Shown here: positions 1 through 8,331 of the stretch, one piece after another
Numbering within the stretch: position 1 is the stretch's first letter
Layout: each line of letters begins with the position of its first letter
Assembly (NCBI RefSeq): GCF_035989885.1
Contig: NZ_CP108518.1
Coordinates: 6,687,001-6,751,000 of the forward strand
Direction of reading: 5' to 3'
DNA: 64,000 nt
Source of the DNA: Streptomyces sp. NBC_01232
GTDB taxonomy: Bacteria > Actinomycetota > Actinomycetes > Streptomycetales > Streptomycetaceae
Program-made: the position numbers and the translations under genes
Notes under the pieces: generated by a model
What the model was told of the DNA's origin: nothing
The model's database searches: none
Seen by the model: only the letters and a program-made list of their open reading frames with translations

Positions 1-223
1 GGCCTCGGCGACAAGATGGTCGAAAGTACGCGTCATGCATTGATCGTCCCAGGTCGGACGCCCGACAACCACCGGATATGTCGACTACAGTGGTCGGCGG
101 GCCGTGACTGGCGTTCGGGTGGATCACCACCGGGGAGCGGCCCGGCGTACCTGTGGACCTCCGGTACGCCGTCTGCCGCGCGCCTGGGCGAACCGCGATC
201 CGCAGCGACGTTCAGGAGACCCC

Positions 224-1132
224 GTGACGACTGCCCAGACTGCCCCCGCCACTGCCCCCGCCGGTGCCGACGGCCCCGCCCGGCTGATGGACGGCACGGC
301 CCTCGCCCGCCGCATCTCGGAGCAGACCGCCGCCCACGCGGCGAAGATCACCGAGCGCACCGGCACCGCGCCGTGCCTGGCGACCGTGCTGGTCGGCGAG
401 GACCCGGCCTCCGTGACCTACGTCCGCATGAAGCAGAACCGCTGTGCCAAGGCGGGGATCACCTCCCGCCACGTCGAGCTGCCGGCCACGACCACCACGG
501 AGGAGCTGGTGGCCACCCTCACCGAGCTCTCCGAGGACCCGCAGATCAGCGGCATCCTGCTGCAGCACCCCGTCCCGCACCACATCGACGAGCGCGCCGC
601 CTTCGAGGCCATCGCCCCGGGCAAGGACGTCGACGGGGTCACCATGCACTCCTTCGCCGCGATGGGCTTCGGGCTGCCGGGCTTCGTCTCCTGCACCCCC
701 GGCGGCATCATGCGCCTCCTCGCCGCCTACGACGTGGACCTGACCGGCAAGCACGCCGTGGTCGTCGGCCGCAGCGCGATCCTGGGCAAGCCGGCCGGGA
801 TGCTGCTGCTGGAGCAGAACGCCACCGTCACCTACTGCCACTCGCGAACCCAGGACCTCCCCTCGATCGTGCGCCAGGCCGACGTGCTGGTCGCCGCCGT
901 CGGCAAGGCCGAGTTCATCCGGGGCGAGGACATCAAGCCGGGCGCGGTGGTCCTGGACGCCGGGTACAACGAGGGCAACGTCGGCGACGTGCACTTCGAG
1001 TCCGCCGCCGCCCGGGCCTCCCTGATCACCCCGGTGCCGGGCGGGGTCGGCCCGATGACCATCGCCGTACTGCTGGAGCAGACCGTGCAGGCCGCCGCCG
1101 CACAGGCCGGGCTGGACCTCGCGGAGCTCTGA
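224..1132 (+). CDS. folD: Bifunctional methylenetetrahydrofolate dehydrogenase / methenyltetrahydrofolate cyclohydrolase
   Basis: FolD interconverts 5,10-methylene-, 5,10-methenyl- and 10-formyl-tetrahydrofolate in the cytoplasm, supplying one-carbon units for purines and formyl-Met. The catalytic YxxxK motif (YVRMKQNRC), the PGKDVDG segment, the NADP loop VVGRSAILGKP and the C-terminal TPVPGGVGPMT are all present in order. The GTG at 224 is chosen because AGGAG lies 5 bases upstream. This gives 302 residues, of which the first 20 or so are an Ala/Thr-rich extension before the usual start of the fold. The open frame continues upstream to 104 without a better ribosome site. It is convergent with the next gene across a strong hairpin. 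Confidence 0.95.
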   Translation: MTTAQTAPATAPAGADGPARLMDGTALARRISEQTAAHAAKITERTGTAPCLATVLVGEDPASVTYVRMKQNRCAKAGITSRHVELPATTTTEELVATLTELSEDPQISGILLQHPVPHHIDERAAFEAIAPGKDVDGVTMHSFAAMGFGLPGFVSCTPGGIMRLLAAYDVDLTGKHAVVVGRSAILGKPAGMLLLEQNATVTYCHSRTQDLPSIVRQADVLVAAVGKAEFIRGEDIKPGAVVLDAGYNEGNVGDVHFESAAARASLITPVPGGVGPMTIAVLLEQTVQAAAAQAGLDLAEL

Positions 1133-1153
1133 CCTCCGCCCGCGCCCGTACGC

Positions 1154-1195
1154 CGCGCGAACGCCCCGGACCCGACGGTCCGGGGCGTTCGCGCG
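1154..1195. terminator. Bidirectional hairpin terminator between folD and the DUF6545 gene
   Basis: A 19-bp perfect stem (1154-1172 with 1177-1195) closes on a 4-base loop. It sits exactly between the folD stop at 1132 and the stop of the convergent gene at 1197, so it can end transcription from both sides. There is no long U-tract, as is common in Streptomyces. Confidence 0.8.
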
Positions 1196-1196
1196 T

Positions 1197-2366
1197 TCAG
1201 GCCCGGACGGCGTCGCGGCGGGCCGCCGCGACGATGGGGGAGGTGCGGAACTCGAGCGCCAGGGCGGACAGCGGCTGACCGGACAGGCGCGGCGGCTCGG
1301 GGTGCTCCGGCGGCCCGGCGGCCTCCCCGGAGGCCGTCCGCAGCCCGCACGCGGCAGCGATCATCGCGGCGTCGGCCACGACCTCGGCCCGGGCCCGGCT
1401 CATGCCCTGCCCGCACGCGTCCTCGTACGCCGCGCTGCGCACGGAGGGGTCGAACCACGGGGCGAGGGCCAGGATCCCGTCGTCGATGACGGACTCGCGG
1501 TGGATCAGCCGGATCCCCACGGGTGACCACCAGGCGAGCGGAACCGTCCGCACACTGGACGCGGCGAAGCCGCGCAGGGCCTTCCACAGCGGGTGCAGCC
1601 GCCGGTACTGGCTGAAGTCCCGCCAGGTCTGTGACCCGCCGACCAGCGGCACGATGAACCCGGTCGCCACCAGCAGGGCCGCCCCCGAGGCCAGCGGCGG
1701 CGCCGCGTCCGTGGACAGGGCGTCCCAGTCGCGGCCGCTCCACCGGGCGCTCAGCGCGGTCCACTTCATCAGCAGGTAGCCGAGGTCCAGGACACCGCCG
1801 AGCATGATCAGGGCCAGCCCGGTGCGCAGCGGACGCAGGGAGGGGTCGGCGCGCCGCAGCCACCGCCCGGTGAGCACCGTCAGCGCCGTGCTGCCCACGG
1901 TGTGCGCGAGCAGGTAGCAGACGACCATCTCGCGGATCCACGGAGTGTCGGCGTAGTACGTGTCCAGGTCCCGCAGGCGTTCCACCGGCGCGTCGCCGAT
2001 CATGAACAGGACGACGATCAGCACGGTGACGGCGCCGAACCCGGCCACCGTCAGCCGGGTCGCCCGGCGCACCGCGTCGGGCGGGCCGCCGCCCCACTGC
2101 AGGACCAGGACGACGCACGCCCCGGAGAACATGGTGATCAGGCCGAACACCAGCGGCGCCGAGAAGTTCGCCACCCCGGTGAGACGGTTGACCGCAGCGA
2201 TCGTCGGAGGCGCGGCCAGGACCAGTACGAGGCAGCCGACCACCAGCAGCGCGCACACGGCCCGCATCGGCGGCTGGGCCCAGCCCCGGCGCAGGGTCGG
2301 GGCCTTGACCAGCAGGATCAGGATCAGCAGGACGCCCGGCACATAGAGGATGAGTCCGTCCTTCAT
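1197..2366 (-). CDS. Seven-helix integral membrane protein, DUF6545 / MAB_1171c-like
   Basis: This 389-residue protein has about seven hydrophobic helices over residues 1-240, followed by a soluble C-terminal region. Its signature stretches APPTIAAVNR and PVERLRDxDTYYAxTP also occur in the 389-residue protein encoded at 58838-60007, so the two are paralogues of equal length. The family is often annotated as a putative transporter, but the substrate is unknown. ATG at 2366 follows the stop of the FAD oxidoreductase by 10 bases, making it the last gene of a four-gene leftward operon with an XRE regulator and an ImmA-like protein. Its job is inferred only as the membrane partner of that cassette. 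Confidence 0.8.
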   Translation of the reverse strand: MKDGLILYVPGVLLILILLVKAPTLRRGWAQPPMRAVCALLVVGCLVLVLAAPPTIAAVNRLTGVANFSAPLVFGLITMFSGACVVLVLQWGGGPPDAVRRATRLTVAGFGAVTVLIVVLFMIGDAPVERLRDLDTYYADTPWIREMVVCYLLAHTVGSTALTVLTGRWLRRADPSLRPLRTGLALIMLGGVLDLGYLLMKWTALSARWSGRDWDALSTDAAPPLASGAALLVATGFIVPLVGGSQTWRDFSQYRRLHPLWKALRGFAASSVRTVPLAWWSPVGIRLIHRESVIDDGILALAPWFDPSVRSAAYEDACGQGMSRARAEVVADAAMIAAACGLRTASGEAAGPPEHPEPPRLSGQPLSALALEFRTSPIVAAARRDAVRA

Positions 2367-2376
2367 CCGGCGGCCC

Positions 2377-3810
2377 TCATCGGACGCGGCCGGCGGGGTC
2401 GACCGGACCGGACCGCTGGTCGAGCCCGGCGACCGTCCGCTCGGCGGCCGTGAGCGGCGGCGCCTTCAGCGCACCCCGGTCCGAGGCGCGCAGGACGTGC
2501 CAGATCACCGACGGCCGCAGCCAGTGGGCGGGCGTACTGCTCATCGTGATCACCTGGAGGAAGGCGGCGGTGAGCGCCTCGCGGGTGGTGGCGCCGGTCA
2601 TCAGCCGGCTGACGTACGCGTTGAGCAGGCCCGCCCCCGTCCGCGGCTTCATGCCGGTGGCGCCGGGGTAGAGGATGTCCTGCGAGGTGGCGAGGTCCCA
2701 GGCGGTGGCCACCTGCGGGGCGATCGCGCGCTGCGCCTCGCGCCCGAAGGCGGGCTGGGAGAGTCCCTTGGCCCGCAGCAGGGCGCGTACGGCCAGCAGG
2801 CCCTGGGCGGCGACGGTCATGCCCTGCCCGTACAGCGGGTTGAAGGTGGCGACCGAGTCGCCGACGGCGAAGAAGCCGTCCGGGAGGTCGACCTTCTCGA
2901 AGTAGATCCGGCGGTTGGCGGTGCCCTTGGTGACGGCGACGTCCGTGAGGGGCTTGCGGCCCTCCAGGAGCTCGCCGACGATCGGGTCCCGGATGCCCTT
3001 GGCGAACGGGATGAACTCGTCGGGGTCGCCGGTCGGCTGGCCGCCGCGGGTGCCCGACAGGGTGGCCTGCCACTGCCCGTTCTCGATGGGCACGATGGTG
3101 GCCGTCCGGCCCGGTACCGGCACGCGGGGGTCGGACTGGACGTTGACTATGGGGAAGCCCGACTCGTGGGCCCCGGCGGGTGCTTCGAAGATCCGCGTCG
3201 CATAGACCAGGCCGGAGTCGACCTCGGCCCGTCTGATACCGCCGACGCCGAGCTCCTGCAGCCAGGTGCGGGCGCGGGAGCCCCGTCCGCTGGCGTCGAC
3301 GACGAGGTCGGCGGGAACGAACCTGCCCTCTTCCCCGGGCGTGTCGACGCGGACGCCGGTGATGCGTGCCGCCGTGCCCTCCAGGCCCCGGACGCGGCTC
3401 TGCTGGAGGGTGGACACCCCTTCGAGGGCGGTCACCCGGGCCCGGACCACCGAGTCGAGGAGGTCGCGGCTGCACGAGATGTTGAACTGCATCTCCGAGC
3501 AGCGCGGGATCCAGCCCTCGGCGGTCTTGGTGACCAGGTCGGTGGGCAGGCTGCGGCGGATCGCACCGGCCGCCGTCCAGTCCTCGGTGATGCCGGGCAG
3601 GATGTCCTCGATCGCCCGCGCCCCGCCGGACCACATGACGTGGACGTGCCGTGCCTGCGGAAGTCCGCGGCGCGGCGTCGGGCTGTCCGGGAGGGTGTCC
3701 GCGTCGATGATCGTGACCGTCGCGTGCTCGGCCAGGACGGCGGCAGCGAGGAGGCCGGCCATACTGCCGCCGATGACGACGGCGTGGCGGGGCGGGGAAG
3801 ACTGGGTCAT
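2377..3810 (-). CDS. FAD-dependent oxidoreductase (flavin monooxygenase/epoxidase-like)
   Basis: The protein has 477 residues with an N-terminal Rossmann dinucleotide site (VVIGGSMAGLLAAAVL) and a second flavin-contact motif of the GDSVATFNPLYGQGM type near residue 340. The latter is typical of para-hydroxybenzoate-hydroxylase-fold monooxygenases. ATG at 3810 is used; the open frame extends further upstream only as overlap with the ImmA-like gene. It lies 16 bases after that gene and 10 before the DUF6545 gene, so all are probably one transcript. The homologous cassette at 58838-61295 lacks this enzyme, so it is an optional member. The substrate is not predictable from sequence; a lipid or secondary-metabolite hydroxylation is possible. 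Confidence 0.82.
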   Translation of the reverse strand: MTQSSPPRHAVVIGGSMAGLLAAAVLAEHATVTIIDADTLPDSPTPRRGLPQARHVHVMWSGGARAIEDILPGITEDWTAAGAIRRSLPTDLVTKTAEGWIPRCSEMQFNISCSRDLLDSVVRARVTALEGVSTLQQSRVRGLEGTAARITGVRVDTPGEEGRFVPADLVVDASGRGSRARTWLQELGVGGIRRAEVDSGLVYATRIFEAPAGAHESGFPIVNVQSDPRVPVPGRTATIVPIENGQWQATLSGTRGGQPTGDPDEFIPFAKGIRDPIVGELLEGRKPLTDVAVTKGTANRRIYFEKVDLPDGFFAVGDSVATFNPLYGQGMTVAAQGLLAVRALLRAKGLSQPAFGREAQRAIAPQVATAWDLATSQDILYPGATGMKPRTGAGLLNAYVSRLMTGATTREALTAAFLQVITMSSTPAHWLRPSVIWHVLRASDRGALKAPPLTAAERTVAGLDQRSGPVDPAGRVR

Positions 3811-3826
3811 CGTGTCGTGCTCTCTG

Positions 3827-4462
3827 TCAGGGCCGTGCTGAGGGCATCGGCGCAAGGGGTGCGGCGACCGGGTGGTTCGGGTCGCGGCGTGGCACGGGGC
3901 TTCCCCAACCGAGTGAGGACTTGATGCGCTCGATGTCTTCGGGGAGCTGCTGCTCCCGGGGTGACGGCAGGTAGGAGCGCAGGGTGTTGCCGAGGTGCAG
4001 GCCGAAGGTCTCGGCCCGGATCTCCGCCGGATCCCCCTGGTCGGCGCGGGCGGCGGCCTGCCGGACCACGGCCTCCAACCCGGAGTCGGAGGCCAGCAGT
4101 TCGGCGAGACGGCCGGGGTCTCCCGCCAGCCGGGCGGCCACCAGCATGCCCGGGCCGACGCTGTCGCAGGTCCCCTCGTCCAGGTGCCACAGCTCGTGGC
4201 ACGCGATGACGAGCTGGTGTTCGGGCCGGGTGTGCTGTTCGACGACGATGAGGTCCACGTCGTCCAGCTCCAGCCACAGCCCGCTCGCGGTGTCGGGCGG
4301 GAAGGAGGTGAAATGGACATCGACCTTCCGGTCTCCGCCGCGGCGCGCGGCGTACGCCGCGCACAGCGCGCCGATGATCTCCCTGGCCTCGGCCGGCGGC
4401 GTCAGGCGCGCGTCCTCCAGCAGTGCGGAGGCAAGCCTGCGCATGGCCCGTGTGGTCCTCAT
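3827..4462 (-). CDS. ImmA/IrrE-type HExxH metallopeptidase-like protein
   Basis: This 211-residue protein has the zinc-peptidase signature HELWH at residues 89-93 and a downstream AETFGLHLG segment that could supply the third ligand. ImmA/IrrE proteins cleave or inactivate partner repressors. Here the partner is presumably the XRE-type protein encoded immediately upstream, whose stop overlaps this start as ATGA (4459-4462), implying translational coupling. GGGAG lies at a good distance before the ATG. A close relative is encoded at 60004-60561, sharing SFPPxTASGLWL and HQLVI-x2-HELWH. Databases often label this family toxin of a toxin-antitoxin pair; proteolysis of the regulator is the better-supported idea for ImmA folds. 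Confidence 0.82.
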   Translation of the reverse strand: MRTTRAMRRLASALLEDARLTPPAEAREIIGALCAAYAARRGGDRKVDVHFTSFPPDTASGLWLELDDVDLIVVEQHTRPEHQLVIACHELWHLDEGTCDSVGPGMLVAARLAGDPGRLAELLASDSGLEAVVRQAAARADQGDPAEIRAETFGLHLGNTLRSYLPSPREQQLPEDIERIKSSLGWGSPVPRRDPNHPVAAPLAPMPSARP

Positions 4463-5496
4463 GGTGTTTCTCCCTCGGCGGCGGCGCCCCCGGTCGGTGC
4501 TCCGTCCTTCGTGCCCGGAACTTCGAGCTGCCCCTCGCGCGCGAGGAGGTCGTCCAAGTGGTCGGCCAGTGACTTCCAGCCCTGGGGCGACAGCCGTCCG
4601 GCCCGCGTGACGATGCTGCGTACGTCGTGCCCCCGCAGCACCGCCAGCATCGGGTTCTCCCGGTCGCGCACCGCGGACTCCAGCTCCCCCTCGATCAGGG
4701 CGAGGGCGGTGGAGAGGGCCTCGGTGTCGTCGGCCAGCAGGAAGCCGCCCTCGACGCCGTAGAAACGCTGGATCCCGGCGGCCGCGGCGAGGTTCGGCAG
4801 GCCCTCGCCCTGGGCGAGCCGGGTCAGCGACTGCCCCGACGCGTCGAAGGACTTGGCGATGGCCGCCAGTGAGTGCGGCTGCCCGTCCTCCCGTACGCGG
4901 GTGCGTCGCAGGTGCTCGAACCGCAGGTGCACCTGCTCCTTCAGCGGAAGCCGGGGCGGGCTGCCGTCCAGGGTGAGCCGGATGGCCCGCGGGGTCATGC
5001 CCGTGAGGTACGAGAGGTGCTCGAGGTCGTCCCGGCCGTCCGAGACGGTGGTCGCGGACAGGGCGAGGGCCCGTTCCACCGCGCTCTTGCTGTCGGCCAG
5101 GAGGAATCCGGCGTGGACGCCGAAGAACCGCTGCACACCGGCAGCGTGACCCATCCGCGGCAGCCCGGTGCCGGCGTTGAGCGGCCCCAGGGAGGCGCCG
5201 GGGGCGTCGAAGTCGTCGGCAATTGCGGCCAGCGGCCACTCCCTGCCGTGCTTGTCGCGCCGGGTGGCGCGCAGCCGCAGGAACCGCTCGTGCACCCGCC
5301 GCTCCAGCGGCGCCTCGACGGCGGTGCCCGCCACCACCTCGGGTATGCGCCCCGGCTCGACCCCGGACAGGTGGCTCAGCCGCTCCGCCGACAGCACCTC
5401 GGCCGGGTCCTTGCCGCTTTCCTGGGACAGCGCCCAAGTGCGACGCCAGATCGCGACGAGGTCGGGTCGGGCGGCTCGCACCGGCTGAATCTCCAT
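4459..5496 (-). CDS. Tandemly duplicated XRE-like regulator, partner of the ImmA-like protein
   Basis: The protein has about 345 residues and contains two consecutive copies of a roughly 125-residue unit. Each unit has a divergent helix-turn-helix segment (WPLAAIADDFDAPGASLGPL; PHSLAAIAKSFDASGQSLTRL) followed by a signature ending RFFGVHAGFL or RFYGVEGGFL. The paralogue at 60627-61295 has a single unit with the same RFFGVHAGFL, so this one arose by internal duplication. ATG at 5496 is preferred over upstream in-frame starts because family similarity begins near it; no clear ribosome site is visible. It heads the operon with ImmA-like, FAD oxidoreductase and DUF6545 genes and probably autoregulates it. 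Confidence 0.75.
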   Translation of the reverse strand: MEIQPVRAARPDLVAIWRRTWALSQESGKDPAEVLSAERLSHLSGVEPGRIPEVVAGTAVEAPLERRVHERFLRLRATRRDKHGREWPLAAIADDFDAPGASLGPLNAGTGLPRMGHAAGVQRFFGVHAGFLLADSKSAVERALALSATTVSDGRDDLEHLSYLTGMTPRAIRLTLDGSPPRLPLKEQVHLRFEHLRRTRVREDGQPHSLAAIAKSFDASGQSLTRLAQGEGLPNLAAAAGIQRFYGVEGGFLLADDTEALSTALALIEGELESAVRDRENPMLAVLRGHDVRSIVTRAGRLSPQGWKSLADHLDDLLAREGQLEVPGTKDGAPTGGAAAEGETP

Positions 5497-5710
5497 ATGT
5501 CGACAAGGCGTTCGAGTGGAACGGGCTTCGAGAAGCCTAACCCCCCGCCCTTGGCCGAACCAGGGGAACCCCAACGTTTCCTGCCGTACGGCTCAAAAAG
5601 GGTTGGCATGCTCATGGAGGCGCGAACGGGGGCCGGGGGAGCCGAAGTACGGCCTCCTCGATCTCCTCGATCTCCTCAGCCTTCTCGGCCTCCTCCGGCT
5701 CCTCGGGGGC

Positions 5711-6244
5711 TCAGCCGCAGGAGTCGCACACGCCCGTCGCCGGAAGCTGGACGAAGCAACCGGTGCAGACGGGAGGCGGCTCCGCGGTCCGGGCCCGCCG
5801 GCGCTCGACGGCCGCCCGGTACACGGGAGCCAGAGCCGGAACCCCTCCGTCCGGCGGGAGTTCCGCACCGAACCGCCGGTAGCAGTCGAGCCGCGCCCGG
5901 GCCGCGTGCTGTTCGCGCTCCGCCGCGTCGAGCACGGGCGGCTGCCCCGCGATCTCCAGAACCTCCTTGTAGCCGACGCCCACCATGCCGTCGCCGCTGT
6001 GCACGACCAGCGCGGTCAGCGGCGGGTCCCCCCGCCGGTGCGCCTCGCGGACCACCCTCCCGAGGACCGAGCCGATCCAGTTGTGGAGCAGTGCCTCGGT
6101 GCGGATGCCCGACCTCTCCTGGACCTCCGCTCCCAGGGCCTTGTACGTGATCACCGCGTGGTAGGTCCCCGCCACACCGGTCAGTACCGCATAGGCCTCC
6201 TCGGCCCACCTGTCGCGGTCGCCGTTCGCCTCGCCGTGCCCCAC
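5711..6244 (-). CDS. Hypothetical protein with C-terminal zinc ribbon
   Basis: The protein has 177 residues from a GTG at 6244, chosen because GGAGGGGG lies six bases upstream. The body is a mixed alpha/beta sequence of no family I recognise (AVITYKALGAEVQER, LVVHSGDGMVGVGY). The last 20 residues form a CxxC-x11-CxxC zinc-ribbon-like tail ending at the stop. It is the last chromosomal gene before the integrative element: attL lies 112 bases upstream of its start, so integration has probably separated it from its original upstream sequence. Confidence 0.65.
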   Translation of the reverse strand: MGHGEANGDRDRWAEEAYAVLTGVAGTYHAVITYKALGAEVQERSGIRTEALLHNWIGSVLGRVVREAHRRGDPPLTALVVHSGDGMVGVGYKEVLEIAGQPPVLDAAEREQHAARARLDCYRRFGAELPPDGGVPALAPVYRAAVERRRARTAEPPPVCTGCFVQLPATGVCDSCG

Positions 6245-6356
6245 GATGTGCCCCCTCCGTAGCGCTTTCCGCCCATCCTGCCCGCTGCCGCGGCACGGCG
6301 TCAGGACGACGGCGCAGAAGGCATCCGCCGCGCGCGACGCCCCGGGGCGCCCGTCC

Positions 6357-6372
6357 CTTACCTGAGAGGTAA
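6357..6372. repeat. attL core, 16-bp direct repeat
   Basis: CTTACCTGAGAGGTAA occurs here and at 28453-28468. It contains the palindrome TTACCT-GAG-AGGTAA. The right copy is next to the integrase gene, which supports an attachment-site role. Confidence 0.75.
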
Positions 6373-6474
6373 CAGGCCCCCTTCGCTGACGCGCCTGGAC
6401 TCGCTTGCCAACCGCTAGATCAGCCTCCCTGTTGTCCAAGCCCGTCCAGGTGCGTCCGTCGCGAGCCGCCCTCG

Positions 6475-6495
6475 GTGGCTCCCCGTTTGGCTCCC
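6475..6495. repeat. Left inner repeat, candidate integrase arm site
   Basis: This 21-base segment, ending in TTTGGCTCCC, matches 28363-28383 at 19 of 21 positions in the same orientation. It lies 102 bases inside attL; its partner lies 69 bases inside attR. In the excised circle the two would flank the core, as arm-type integrase sites do. Confidence 0.55.
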
Positions 6496-6514
6496 CGAGT
6501 GCCGCCGCTGCCCT

Positions 6515-6742
6515 TCAGGCGTCGGGGCGCTTCCATACTTCGGGGCCGCCGCCTTCCCAGGTGATCGGCCCGTCCTCGCTCAGGTCCACGTCCTCCAGGC
6601 CGGCGCGACGCAGGAACTCGGCAACGTCCCTCGGCGTGTGCGCACGCCCGAGGTCCACGTCGACGCCGAGCGCATGAACGGTGACCTTCCGGCCGCCCTT
6701 CGGGGACACCGGATGCACGATGATTTCCGTCTGGTCCGACAC
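6515..6742 (-). CDS. Small hypothetical protein of the element
   Basis: The protein has 75 residues from a GTG at 6742 with a G-rich ribosome site just before it. It is acidic toward the C-terminus, with segments HALGVDVDLGRAHTP, VAEFLRRAGLEDVDLSEDG and a Trp-containing tail. I recognise no family; small proteins of this appearance are common next to integrated elements. Third-position GC bias in this frame supports coding. It is the first element gene inside attL. Confidence 0.5.
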   Translation of the reverse strand: MSDQTEIIVHPVSPKGGRKVTVHALGVDVDLGRAHTPRDVAEFLRRAGLEDVDLSEDGPITWEGGGPEVWKRPDA

Positions 6743-6990
6743 GCCCCCAGCCTGCCGTGCCGGCGCCAGTCCAGCACGCCGAGCGCGCTGTCCGGCCGAC
6801 GGCGCGTGTAGGGATCCACACCGAGACGCGGCCGGCACGGGCGACCGTGGCCGCTGGTAGAGCAGGCGATCCACACACGGCTCCGGAGGCCCCGTGCGCC
6901 GTACGCGTTTCAGGTGGTCAGCGCCCTAAGGGCACCGGGCGAGCCCCACCCCGTCCACAAATAGGCCGCAGACTCTCACCAGCCGCTGAC

Positions 6991-7845
6991 CTACTCGCTC
7001 GGTGGAGAGTCGTGACCTGATCTGGATTGGTCATCAAGGGCCTGCCTGCAAACAGGGAGTAGCTGTTCCACCGTCGAAGACAGCTGGATCTGCAACTCTT
7101 GTGGGTTCGTGCGGTAGTTGAGTGCTTCATTGAGCAGCGCGACCCATCCAGCTGTGTCTATGTCATCCGACAGCTGGCCGTAGAGCGTATTTACCCGTTC
7201 GACCCCATCGGTGACTTCGCGAGGTGGCGTTTCTCCCGACCCGAGCTGCGCGTTATATCCCGTCTCGTCCACTGTCACCGCGAGGCCCATCAACGCAGCA
7301 TCCAGCTCTGCGGCTACGGGATTGGATGAGCCGAGATGATGGAGGCTGCTCGCAGCACGGTTGAACTCGGCCTTCCGTACCAGCGCGTCAGCGAGTTCGA
7401 AGGTAAGCGAGGAGACACCTTCAGCACCGTTGGCAACAGCGGGTGGGCCTTCGAGCTTCACGACCCAAAGTGCCGAGTTGAGATCATTTTTTGCCCGGGC
7501 AAGCTCACCCTCAGCGGCACTGAGATCCTCTGAAGTGTCCGCTAGTCGGCCTCGGGGCAGCGCCTCGGCGGCCTGTACACAGCGCGTCATCGCCAGAAGG
7601 AACCCTGCGTACGCGTCGCGTCGAATGCTGCGCCGCCACTGCAGATGTGCCGCGTCAGCCTCGGTATGAACCGCATCGAGTGCGGCTCTGTAGGTCGACT
7701 GCGCCTGAGCTACGCCGGCACGGCCAGTCTCCTCAGCCGCTCGTAGTGCGCCTCGCATCTGCCAGCGGCCCACGATCACAGCAGCTGACACTCCGAGTGC
7801 TGCTACGGCTGCAGCCGAGATGGCGCCGATCCCCTCCAGATCCAT
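6991..7845 (-). CDS. Membrane-anchored coiled-coil-rich hypothetical protein
   Basis: The protein has 284 residues. Residues 5-28 form one hydrophobic helix (IGAISAAAVAALGVSAAVIVG) followed by a basic stretch, so the rest should lie in the cytoplasm. The remainder is Ala/Glu-rich and helical (AALRAAEETGRAGVAQAQ), with a probable coiled coil over residues 35-75. No catalytic motif is visible. The GC content is lower and codon use less biased than in core genes, fitting acquired cargo. It is transcribed away from the HNH operon, and the 486-base gap between them holds both promoters. Function unknown. Confidence 0.6.
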   Translation of the reverse strand: MDLEGIGAISAAAVAALGVSAAVIVGRWQMRGALRAAEETGRAGVAQAQSTYRAALDAVHTEADAAHLQWRRSIRRDAYAGFLLAMTRCVQAAEALPRGRLADTSEDLSAAEGELARAKNDLNSALWVVKLEGPPAVANGAEGVSSLTFELADALVRKAEFNRAASSLHHLGSSNPVAAELDAALMGLAVTVDETGYNAQLGSGETPPREVTDGVERVNTLYGQLSDDIDTAGWVALLNEALNYRTNPQELQIQLSSTVEQLLPVCRQALDDQSRSGHDSPPSE

Positions 7846-8331
7846 GGCCCGAGCATGCCGTAAAGATCGGCAAGAAACACCCCATCTTGCCTGACCGCTA
7901 CCCCCGGGGGCGGACCAGTAGGTAGAGTCCCCGCTGACCTGCGCGTTCCCGGGTCACCCTCGTGGCCGACCTGTCACCGTTGGTCGTCAGTGGTCACCCC
8001 TGAGCCCCCTCGCACGGCCCAAAGACGGCCCAGCGATCGCCGCCCGGGAGCCGGCGGCACTACCCCCCCGTCGCTGCGCTCCAGCGCCAAGCCGACGGGA
8101 CCCCTCGTCCAGCCCGTTGTTGTCTTCGAGGCTGTACCCCGTGCTGTATAGCGTCACGTCGCCCGTGACCGAGTCTCACGCCGTCGAAGCGCCGCAGCCG
8201 CCGTCGGCTGATGCTCACTCAACATCGCAATGTGCCCAAATCCCATGCCGAGGGTCTGAGCCAGTGGGACAATGGCGCCCAAGGCTTTTCGGCGGTTTAG
8301 GTTCGTATGGGCGTTCCTGGAGGTTACAAGG
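7846..8331. other. Intergenic region between divergent accessory genes
   Basis: These 486 bases separate a leftward hypothetical gene from the rightward HNH operon. No reading frame with convincing codon bias, tRNA, or perfect long inverted repeat is visible. Base composition falls sharply toward the right end. The last bases carry a strong ribosome site (GGAGGT, 8319-8324) for the HNH gene. Confidence 0.5.

Noticed and set aside
212..994. A long minus-strand frame of 260 codons opposite folD
   Set aside because: Low-complexity Gly/Asp/Val translation antisense to an unmistakable folD; GC3 bias supports the plus strand.
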